Positions 20,096 through 28,902 of a DNA stretch of 64,000 bases are shown in pieces. The position numbers and the translations under genes are program-made. Every line of letters begins with the position of its first letter. Position 1 is the stretch's first letter. The notes under the pieces were generated by a model. It worked only from the letters and a program-made list of their open reading frames with translations, was not told where the DNA came from and searched no databases. The stretch comes from Pygmaiobacter massiliensis (GTDB taxonomy: Bacteria > Bacillota > Clostridia > Oscillospirales > Ruminococcaceae): positions 1 through 64,000 of the forward strand of contig JALFTI010000002.1 in assembly GCA_022778585.1 (NCBI GenBank). Direction: 5' to 3'.

Positions 20096-20757
20096 TGCAG
20101 CAGGAAAAAAACGCCCAGACCATTAGGCTGCGCCAGGTACTGCCCGATCAAATTGAGCAGGAAAGCATGCGAATTATTGTTCGGGAACTAAAACAGCAGA
20201 ATATTACACTGGACGAATCGGTTGCACCCATTGTAAAGCGGGTAATTCATACTTCGGCTGATTTTGAATACGCGCATACCCTGCACTTTTCTGCCAATGC
20301 GGTGGAACGGGGGATAAAAGCCCTGCAGCAGGGCGCCACCATTGTGACCGATACCAATATGGCAAAGGCCGGTATTAACCACAAGGCGCTTGCCAAGCTG
20401 GGTTGTCAGGTGGTATGCTTTATGGCAGATGAAGAGGTTGCGGCAGCGGCCAAGGCCGCCGGGACCACCCGGGCGGTGGCCAGTATGGAGAAAGCGGCAA
20501 AGCTTTCCGGCCCCGTTGTTTTCGCCATTGGCAATGCACCCACCGCTTTGGTCAGACTGTGCCAGCTGGCCGTGCAGCAAGCGGTCAGCCCGGAATTGAT
20601 TATTGGGGTTCCGGTGGGGTTTGTGAATGTGGTGGAGAGCAAACAGCTGCTGGCCAGTTTGCCGGTGCCCCACATTGTAGCAATGGGCCGCAAGGGCGGC
20701 AGCAATGTGGCTGCCGCAATCTGCAATGCTTTGCTTTACCAGGCCGGCGGCCGTTAG
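20095..20757 (+). CDS. cbiC: (Cobalt-)precorrin-8 methylmutase CbiC
   Basis: IVKRVIHTSADFEYA, GATIVTDTNMAKAGI, AIGNAPTAL. Confidence 0.95.
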   Translation: MQQEKNAQTIRLRQVLPDQIEQESMRIIVRELKQQNITLDESVAPIVKRVIHTSADFEYAHTLHFSANAVERGIKALQQGATIVTDTNMAKAGINHKALAKLGCQVVCFMADEEVAAAAKAAGTTRAVASMEKAAKLSGPVVFAIGNAPTALVRLCQLAVQQAVSPELIIGVPVGFVNVVESKQLLASLPVPHIVAMGRKGGSNVAAAICNALLYQAGGR

Positions 20758-20776
20758 ACGAAAACGGAGGGATACG

Positions 20777-21025
20777 ATGGAAAATAAATTTGACACCCAG
20801 CTGCTTATTGAAGGACACGGGCTGGATGAAGATGCTATTTACGATTATATTGAGAGTCATTTTGAAGGGGACTGTCTGTTGGCGGTTGGAGATGAGGATT
20901 TAATTAAAATTCATTTTCACACCGACCGCCCTTGGGAGATTTTGGAGTATGCCGCTTCGCTGGGTGAAATTCACGACATTGTAGTGGAAAATATGGAGCG
21001 GCAGGCCAATGGTCTGGACGGCTAA
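20777..21025 (+). CDS. Standalone 82-aa protein resembling the C-terminal domain of FakA/Dak-like fatty acid kinase
   Basis: DTQLLIEGHGLDEDAIYDYIESHFEGDCLLAVGDEDLIKIHFHTDRPWEILEYAASLGEIHDIVVENMERQ; ATG 20777 with GGAGG upstream. Confidence 0.7.
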   Translation: MENKFDTQLLIEGHGLDEDAIYDYIESHFEGDCLLAVGDEDLIKIHFHTDRPWEILEYAASLGEIHDIVVENMERQANGLDG

Positions 21026-21050
21026 AAGCTAAATTAGTTTTAGTAAAAAA

Positions 21051-21085
21051 GAAGGCGACAGATGAAAATCTGTCGCCTTCTTTTT
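21051..21085 (+). terminator. Terminator of cobalamin operon
   Basis: GAAGGCGACAGAT-gaaa-ATCTGTCGCCTTC-T5. Confidence 0.9.
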
Positions 21086-21163
21086 GTAAGCAAAGTAAGT
21101 GTGAGCACAACCATCAAATACAAAGCAGTAAATGGCCCACCATAACGATTATAGGCAAAATGA

Positions 21164-21847
21164 TTAGCGCAAATCCTGTACTCTTCTGCGGCGCTGGTGT
21201 GCAGAATGGTCAAGCAAAGGCCACAACAAGGTACGCCGATTGAAAATACAGTGGAAGATAAGAGCCATAATCACACCGCACAGCAAATCAATGCAAGAGT
21301 GCTGGTCGATTAAAATGGTGGAAAGACAGATCAAAAAACAAATAATTCCATTGTGCCATTTGGCACGCCGGCTGGTCCAATTGCTGTCCAAAATAGCTAG
21401 CCAAATTTCCACGCTGACAAATACATGTAAGCTGGGACATACATTGGTGGCGGTATCTGCCTGGCGGATTATCCCTACCAGCCAGGTGAAAGGGTCGGTG
21501 CCCAAAAGAGGCTGGCGCAGATGAAGTGCAGTGGGAAAAATGGCAAAAATTGCCAAGCTTACCGCAGTGCCCGCCATAATGGTGCAAAACAACCGCCAAA
21601 ATTCTTCCCTGGAACGCACCAAAAACCGCATAACATGAAAGGGAACCCATAAAAACCACAACACATATGGAACCACGGCAATGGCAACAAAGGGAATATG
21701 GTCGTCTAGTGTGCAGTGGATAATGTGAAACTGGCTACGGGGAATTTTTTCCAACAGGAAAAAGGTAACAAGGTATGCCGCAAAGTACAAGCAAATCACC
21801 AGAAGCGGCCGCATTTTCAGTTTTTCCGAAAGAGTATGCTTTTCCAT
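21164..21847 (-). CDS. PAP2-superfamily membrane phosphatase-like protein
   Basis: Six-TM pattern, NVCPSLHVFVSVE and late SCIDLLCGVI segment. Confidence 0.7.
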   Translation of the reverse strand: MEKHTLSEKLKMRPLLVICLYFAAYLVTFFLLEKIPRSQFHIIHCTLDDHIPFVAIAVVPYVLWFLWVPFHVMRFLVRSREEFWRLFCTIMAGTAVSLAIFAIFPTALHLRQPLLGTDPFTWLVGIIRQADTATNVCPSLHVFVSVEIWLAILDSNWTSRRAKWHNGIICFLICLSTILIDQHSCIDLLCGVIMALIFHCIFNRRTLLWPLLDHSAHQRRRRVQDLR

Positions 21848-22054
21848 GATGATACCCTCAAAATAGTCAACAGTCCAAAAAAATATCCGGGTGATAAAAT
21901 TATTCTATATAACCTATGACGAGCTGACAAGTTGTTTAACTTCATCTTAAAGAAGTTTTCATAATCTTTTCGTATTTGTATAAAAAAAGGCTTATAATAT
22001 AAGGCTTTTACAGCATATCAATCGAAGATAAGAGGCAGATATAAGTCCTTTAGC

Positions 22055-23473
22055 TCAAATAGATGGCGGTGGACTGCTGCGGTTTGCTGCCTCTGCCAGC
22101 TCCTGGCGCGCCATCTGGCGCAAGGTATGCATGCCAATAGGCAGCGATAGCAAAAAGGTACAAATATCCGAAACCGGCAATGCAATCTGGACACCCAAAA
22201 GCCCTAACGCAGGCACTAACAGCGCTAAAGCCGGCAGGAAGAAAATCCCCTGCCGCGCCAGGGCCAAAATGGATGCGGGAAGTGCTTTTCCAATGGTCTG
22301 CAGCATCATATTATCTAAGACGACCCAAGAAAACAGCGGAAAGGTAAGGCATTGGCAGCGCAGCGCTAAAGTTCCAATGGCAATCACATCAGGGTCTGTG
22401 CGCCGGAAGATGGCTATAATTTGGGGAGCAAAAAGAAAACCCACGGCGGAAAGCAGCACCAGTGCACCTACTGCCACCTTTAAGCAAAACCAAAATGCCT
22501 CCCGCACCCGGCCGTAAAATTTGGCGCCATAATTGAACCCACATACCGGCTGAAACCCCTGCCCAAACCCAATTAAGGCAGAGTTTGCAAACATGGTAAC
22601 CCGGTTTACGATCGACATGGCTGCAATAGCAGCGTCTCCCCATCCGCCGGCGGCCAGGTTCATGCAGATGGTAGCCACACTGGCAATACTTTGCCGGAAA
22701 AAGGAGGGCAGGCCGCCGCGCAGAATTTCTTTGTAAAAGTAAAGCTTAAAGCTGACATTTTTAAGCCGCAGCGGTAGATTTCCACCCCGGCGACAACCAG
22801 CCAAAAGCAAAAAAAAGCTGACCAGTTGGCTTAAAATGGTGGCAAGGCTGGCCCCTCCGATACCCATGTCCAAAACAAAGATAAAGATAGGGTCCAACGC
22901 AATATTCAAGACAGCGCCAGATGTAATGCCAATCATGCCGTAAAAAGCGCTGCCCTGGAAGCGCAGCTGATTATTCAGCACTAAGCTGGCGGTCATCCAA
23001 GGGGCGCCAATTAAAATAAAACGGGCATAATCGGCCGCATAGGGGGCAATGGTCTCGGTAGCGCCCAGCATAAAAACCAGCGGCTGCAAGAACAAAAGTC
23101 CCACCACGGTCAGTATGCCGCCAGCCAAAAAGGCGGAAACAAACCCGGTGGCTGCCATTCGCTCGGCAGTTTCAAAGTCGCGGCTGCCCAGCTTGCGGCT
23201 AATGAAGTTGCCGCTGCCATGGCCAAAAGTAAACCCCAAGGCTTGAATAACTGCCATCAGCGAAAAAACAACGCCCACGGCGGCGGTGGCACTGGTGTTA
23301 ATGCGCCCTACGAAAAAGGTGTCGGCCATATTGTAAAAGGAAGTGACCAACATGCTGATAATGGTAGGCACAGCCAGCCGACTGACCAACTTGGGAATGG
23401 GGGTTTGGGTCATGCGGATAAATTTTTCCTGTGCCTGCTTTTGCTGTAGCTGTAAAGTGTCCTGCTGTTCCAT
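22055..23473 (-). CDS. MATE family efflux transporter
   Basis: MTQTPIPKLVSRLAVPTIISMLVTSFYNMADTFFVGRI; about 12 TM. Confidence 0.93.
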   Translation of the reverse strand: MEQQDTLQLQQKQAQEKFIRMTQTPIPKLVSRLAVPTIISMLVTSFYNMADTFFVGRINTSATAAVGVVFSLMAVIQALGFTFGHGSGNFISRKLGSRDFETAERMAATGFVSAFLAGGILTVVGLLFLQPLVFMLGATETIAPYAADYARFILIGAPWMTASLVLNNQLRFQGSAFYGMIGITSGAVLNIALDPIFIFVLDMGIGGASLATILSQLVSFFLLLAGCRRGGNLPLRLKNVSFKLYFYKEILRGGLPSFFRQSIASVATICMNLAAGGWGDAAIAAMSIVNRVTMFANSALIGFGQGFQPVCGFNYGAKFYGRVREAFWFCLKVAVGALVLLSAVGFLFAPQIIAIFRRTDPDVIAIGTLALRCQCLTFPLFSWVVLDNMMLQTIGKALPASILALARQGIFFLPALALLVPALGLLGVQIALPVSDICTFLLSLPIGMHTLRQMARQELAEAANRSSPPPSI

Positions 23474-23695
23474 ATTGTAATACCCTCCTGCTGTCAGACC
23501 CCTGTGCAAAGATAGTGGAATCTTTGCACAGGAGGAGGTAAAGATTTCGTTAAGAACATTATACTATGACTTTACAGAAAAGAAAAATGGCATAAAAATT
23601 TTTTGTTGGGCAGGTGTGGCTTTTGCAGCTATATTTCAAAAAATGAATAAACATATAGTGTGTTTGTGCAAAGAGTAAAAGTATTTACAGGGATT

Positions 23696-25092
23696 TTATC
23701 CGTTTTTTTGCGTAAGCTGATTCTGTTCCAAAAAGGTTAGCTGGTGTAAGGCGTGAATACCGATGGGAAGTGCCAATAAAAATGAGCAAATGTCGGCTAC
23801 AGGCTGTGCCAGCTGAACCCCTAAAAGGCCTAAAAATGGAACTAGAATTGCCAGGGCAGGTAAAAAGCACAGCCCTTGCCGGGAAAGAGCTAACACGGAA
23901 GCGGGCAAGGCTTTACCAATGGTCTGCAGCATCATATTATGCATACCAACCCAAATAAACAGCGGAAAAGTAATACACTGACAGCGCAGTGCCAGTGTAC
24001 CGATGGCAATAACCTGCAAATCGTTGTGGCGAAAAAGCGCTACAATTTGCGGCGCCAGCAAAAACCCAATTGCACACAACGGAATGAGAAATGCAGATGC
24101 CAGTTTAACACAAAACCAAAATGCTTCGCGTACCCGGCCGTAAAATTTAGCGCCATAATTAAAACCGCATACCGGCTGGAAGCCTTGACCAAAGCCAATT
24201 AAAGTAGAGTTTGCCAACAAAGTTATCCGGTTTACAATGGACATAGCAGCAATAGCAGCATCTCCCCAACCACCAGCAGCCAGATTCATGCAGATGGTAG
24301 ACAAGCTGGAAATACTTTGCCGGCAAAAGGAGGGAAAACCTCCGCGCAATATTTCCTTATAGAAATAAGCGGTTAGTTTTACATTCCGAAGCCGAAGCTG
24401 CAGATTCCCGCCCCGTCGACAACCTGCTAAAAGCAGAAAAAAACTAACCAATTGGCTTAAAATGGTGGCCAGCCCAGCACCACCGGTGCCCATATGAAAC
24501 ACAAAAATAAACAAAGGGTCCAATGAAATATTTAATATAGCACCAGCAGCAATACCGACCATTCCGTAAAAAGCACTGCCCTGAAATCGCAATTGATTGT
24601 TCAATACGAGGCTGGCGGTCATCCAAGGGGCTCCTATCAGAATAAATCTAGCATAATCGGCAGTATATGGAGCAATGGTTTCGGTGGCCCCAAGCAGCCT
24701 GACTAGCGGCTGCAAAAACAAAAGCCCCAGTACGGCAAGTAATACCCCTGCCGCAAAGGAAGAAATAAACCCGGTAACGGCCATCTGTTCTGCTTCTTGC
24801 GTTTCACGGCTGCCCAGTTTACGGCTGATAAAGTTGCCGCTGCCATAGCCAAAGGTGAACCCCAATGCTTGTATAACCGCCATAAGAGAAAATACGACAC
24901 CTACTGCCGCAGTTGCACTGGTATTGATGCGCCCGACAAAAAAGTGTCTGCCATATTATAAAAAGAAGTAACAAGCATACTGACAATACTGGGGATCGCC
25001 AGTCGACAGATTAAATGGGGAATCGGAGTCTGAGTCATACGGACAAATTTTTTCTGAGCCTGGCGCTGCTGCGAAAGGTCACGCTGTTCCAT
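23696..25092 (-). pseudogene. Second MATE transporter, tandem paralog, with 1-nt frameshift
   Basis: ORFs 24901-25152 and 23696-24883 together match the neighbouring MATE gene end to end; frame breaks at the A6 tract 24938-24943. Confidence 0.85.
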
Positions 25093-25375
25093 AAAATACT
25101 CCTCCTTATAGTCAGTCTTTTGGGGAAATAAAATATTGTGGGTAAAAGGCAAAAAAATTATAACATGTTTTTAACTGTATAAAGCCTGAAAACAGTTTTG
25201 GAGGGTATTTTTTTAAATACAGTGCCTATGGGAAGCCATATAGAAACAAGCCGCCAATAAAGGCAAGTATTGTATGGCAAAAGTTGACTAATTGGGCAGA
25301 ATGGCGTATACTGCAAATAGATAAGGCATTTTGTCTTGTGCTGTTTCACAACAATATGTTTGGAGGTCGAAACCC

Positions 25376-26323
25376 ATGAAGTGTTTGATCATCGATGCCG
25401 TTTATGCCGGCATCAGCGAAGAACTGAGCAAGTATATGGAAGTTGTCACCCCGGCAAAAACTCCGCTCTCCCAGGCGGACCTGATTGCCTCGATCGGCGA
25501 TGTGGATGTGCTGATCATGCGGGTAGACCCGAAGATTGACAAGGCTGTGCTGGATGCTGCCAAGAACCTGAAGGTGATTGGTGTATGCAGCGTGGGCCTG
25601 AACCACATTGATATGGACTATGCCAAGGAGAAGGGCATCCAGGTGTTCAATGCTCCCGGCCTGAACGCTAATGCAGTGGCCGAGCTGACCATCTCCAAAA
25701 TGCTGGATATCTCCCGTGGCACCATGACCGCCAACTATGATGTGAAGGTCAAGCACGAGTGGAACAAGTATAAGTTCGTTGGCCGCGAGCTGCGCGGCAA
25801 GACCCTGGGTGTAATGGGCTTTGGCCGCATTGGCCGCCGTGTTGCCGAGCTGGGCAAGGCTTTCGGCATGGAAATTATTGCGTATGACCCGTTCCTGAAG
25901 CCGGAAGACTTCGAGAAGGCTGGTGCTGTTGGCATGGGCGTGGACGAGCTGCTGAAAAAGGCGGACTTCGTTTCCATCCATGTACCTCTGACCCCGGACA
26001 CTAAGGATCTGTTCAACGCCAAATCCATCTCGGAAATGAAGGATGACGCTGTGGTACTGAATATGAGCCGCGGCGGCATTGTGAACGAGAAGGATATGTA
26101 TGAAGCGCTGAAGGCCAACAAGATTGGTGGCTATGCTGCGGATGTGCTGGAAAACGAGCTGGCTGGCAGCGGCTTGTCTGGCAATGATGAATTTGCCAGC
26201 CCGCTGTTTGAGTGCGACAACTTCATTGTTTCCCCGCACATTGGTGCGCAGAGCGTGGACGCTTCTCGCGACATTGGCATTCACATTATTGCCAAGGTGA
26301 AAGAGGCTTTGAACCTGGGCTAA
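25376..26323 (+). CDS. D-isomer-specific 2-hydroxyacid dehydrogenase (NAD-binding)
   Basis: GKTLGVMGFGRIGRRVAELGKAFGM, LNMSRGGIVNEKDM, NFIVSPHIGA. Confidence 0.92.
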   Translation: MKCLIIDAVYAGISEELSKYMEVVTPAKTPLSQADLIASIGDVDVLIMRVDPKIDKAVLDAAKNLKVIGVCSVGLNHIDMDYAKEKGIQVFNAPGLNANAVAELTISKMLDISRGTMTANYDVKVKHEWNKYKFVGRELRGKTLGVMGFGRIGRRVAELGKAFGMEIIAYDPFLKPEDFEKAGAVGMGVDELLKKADFVSIHVPLTPDTKDLFNAKSISEMKDDAVVLNMSRGGIVNEKDMYEALKANKIGGYAADVLENELAGSGLSGNDEFASPLFECDNFIVSPHIGAQSVDASRDIGIHIIAKVKEALNLG

Positions 26324-26376
26324 GCAGGCGTTTTGTGAGTTTGGCTTTGGAAAAAGCTTATAAGCTTTAATAAAAA

Positions 26377-26410
26377 CAGGCGGCAGGGTAAAACCTGCCG
26401 CCTGTTTTTT
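26377..26410 (+). terminator. Terminator of dehydrogenase gene
   Basis: CAGGCGGCAGG-gtaaaa-CCTGCCGCCTG-T6. Confidence 0.9.
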
Positions 26411-26646
26411 GGTTAGGGCTTAGTAAAAGGAAGGCCTTTTGCAGTAAAACGGGAAAAAGAAAAAACTTTGGGTGTAATGACTTTTGCCATTCATGATAGT
26501 TATATTGGATTTTTTCTGCTTTAGTGATTGCGGGTTGTTGCAAAAAGTTGGAGCCATCGTTATTAAGTCAGGAAAAAACAGGTAAAACCGTCCTTTATCT
26601 GTTAGGATGAATTTCAGCAAAATAAAGTACAACTGTTTTGATACCG

Positions 26647-27524
26647 CTACCGAAAATGCCGTTTTTTCTTCTTGTAAAAGAAGCGGATTATACATACCAC
26701 CAACACCAGGAAAACCAGTAAAAACGGTAAAACTGCCGGCAGCATCATGGGAAGGTAGGGGCTTCTTAAGGTACTTAAAATATTCTGCCACCAATTTTCG
26801 TCAATCAAAAGCCAAAGGTCTTCGTTGGGCAGCTGGTCAGAGGTATACCGGTAATGGCGGGCAGCAACCTTTTCAAAATCCAGGCTGCTGGCTTTTAGCA
26901 CAGGCATATCCTTGTCCAGATAAAGCTCGATGGTCAATCCGCCAAAATCCTTCCAAAGAGCGGCAGGGGTAAGGAAATATTCCAGTTCTCCGCGTTTGAC
27001 ATTAAAATTATAGTCCGGGTACCCCCCCCAGCCGATATGGATAAGAAACTTCTATGTCAAGTGTTTCATTGGGGTCAAACGACAGTTGGAACAAAACGGT
27101 CTCTACCGCAGCAGATTCCGATAAGTCCGCCTGCCAGTCGGTCAGCACGGCATACTGCCAGTCATCGGTATTTGGCTGGGTGTAATCAAGCGCATATTGT
27201 CCGGTAGTGAAGGCGACAGGCTCGCCGCTAATTTTTACCTGTACGCTGTCCTCTTCCAGTTTGGGCGCAAAAAACAAAGCCGGCAGAAGAATTTCCTGCG
27301 GGGTCGTATTCTACATCTGGTAGCGAGCAGTAATCTGTGCACTGCTTCCTGATACCCGAATTCCAATCGTTCAGGCAACACCGCGATGCTGTCGTTTGGC
27401 TCAAAGGCGATAGAAGGCGCCGTGTCCGATGGGGCCGGGGCGGCCATATTGGCATGGATATTCAACGGAAAAAGCAGACAAAAGAGCAAAGTGCCTGCGG
27501 CAAAAAGCGAACGATGCGGTTCAT
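26647..27524 (-). pseudogene. Secreted/membrane-anchored protein of unknown function, multiply disrupted
   Basis: One protein (signal peptide ... TM ... KKKK) can be reconstructed across three frame changes and one TAG; see findings. Confidence 0.8.
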
Positions 27525-27555
27525 ATTTTTTACCTCCGGTACAAAACAAACAAGC

Positions 27556-28902
27556 TCAGCACACCACCCGCAAGGTATCAATACCGTGTTCCCCAAATAC
27601 CCGCTGTGCATCCTCATCTATGCGTTCGCCGCTTACCAGTATGGGAACTGCCGGCGGACAGGAAACGGTGGGGCTTGCCAGTACCCGTCCCAGGGCTTGT
27701 TGTGTGCTTATCTCTTCGCTTTTGGAAAAAATGGCCTGCCGTATGCTTAATACCTGACAGGGCGGGTAAGCAAGGCCGACAAGCGGCTGCCTTGCCGGCG
27801 CGTGCGGTGCACGGCCAAGTGCCTGTTTTATGCGGGTGAGATGGGCAGGAGAAGTTTCTGGGGTTGCCATCAAAACCAGAAAATCCCGGTCCGCATGCTC
27901 ACACTCTATCCCGGCTTTGCGCAGCTGGTCGGCCAAATACCGTCCATCCTGGCCGCAAAAAGCGGCATTCAGGGTTAATTTAAGCGGCTCATCCCCCCAA
28001 CATTTCCAGCCAAAATCTGAAAGAGTCTGCCGCAGCTGGGAAAGCGCTTGGGCACAGCCGGCAAGTTTAGACGGATAGTCTTCCGAAAGATAGCGATTTG
28101 CCAGATCCAGTGATTGCAAAATGAGATAAGAGGGACTGGTGGAACCAAATATGGCCAAAGCCTGCCTGGCTGCCTGCAAAAAAGCGGCAGGAGCATTTTG
28201 TGAAAGGTGCAGATAGGCGCCCCCGGTTAATACCGGCAAGGTTTTATGGGCTGAATCACAGCAGATGTCGGCCCCCAAATCCAACGGGTGGCGCGCCGGG
28301 TGTAAAAAGTGAAGGTAGGCGCCGTGTGCGTTATCCACTAAAAGCGGAATACCAGCCTCATGGCAGATGGGAGCAAGCTGTTCCACCGGCTGTATGGTGC
28401 CCAGATAATCGGGGCTGGTCAGGTAGACGGCAGCCGGGCGGCGGGGGGCTGCCCGCAAAGCGCGGCGCAGTCCCTCGGCACTGACCGGGCAGCTGCAGAC
28501 AGAAGCAGAGGGAGTGTCCGGCCAAAGCCAGCATACATCCAGATCCAGCAGTGCGGCGGCCAAAACAAAGGTGCGGTGCACATTGCGGGCGGCTAAAATC
28601 AGCGGCCGCTCGCCCGGTGCCCCCGGCCTTGCATAGGCAGCCAGGTACAGCATGGCCCGAATACACTGGCTGGAACCTTCGGTGGAATAAAAGGTTGCGG
28701 CGGAACCAAACAAACCGGCGGCGTTGTGTTCACTTTCCGCAATAATACCGTCCGCTTCCCAAAGACTGTCAGCTCCGGATATTTCGGTAATGTCGCGCGC
28801 TTCACAGCCAAGCTGTCCCATTCCCTTATGACCGGGCATATGCAGCCGGGCGGTGCCGCTTTTACAGTAGTTTGTCACAAAATCATAGATGGGAGTATTC
28901 AT
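27556..28902 (-). CDS. Orn/Lys/Arg decarboxylase family protein (PLP, fold type I)
   Basis: LHMPGHKGMGQLG, FYSTEGSSQCIRAML, LVDNAHGAYL, CCDSAHKTLPVLTGGAYL. Confidence 0.9.
   Translation of the reverse strand: MNTPIYDFVTNYCKSGTARLHMPGHKGMGQLGCEARDITEISGADSLWEADGIIAESEHNAAGLFGSAATFYSTEGSSQCIRAMLYLAAYARPGAPGERPLILAARNVHRTFVLAAALLDLDVCWLWPDTPSASVCSCPVSAEGLRRALRAAPRRPAAVYLTSPDYLGTIQPVEQLAPICHEAGIPLLVDNAHGAYLHFLHPARHPLDLGADICCDSAHKTLPVLTGGAYLHLSQNAPAAFLQAARQALAIFGSTSPSYLILQSLDLANRYLSEDYPSKLAGCAQALSQLRQTLSDFGWKCWGDEPLKLTLNAAFCGQDGRYLADQLRKAGIECEHADRDFLVLMATPETSPAHLTRIKQALGRAPHAPARQPLVGLAYPPCQVLSIRQAIFSKSEEISTQQALGRVLASPTVSCPPAVPILVSGERIDEDAQRVFGEHGIDTLRVVC

Noticed and set aside
25346-26284. 312-aa minus-strand ORF
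   Set aside because: Antisense to the codon-biased dehydrogenase; shadow ORF.
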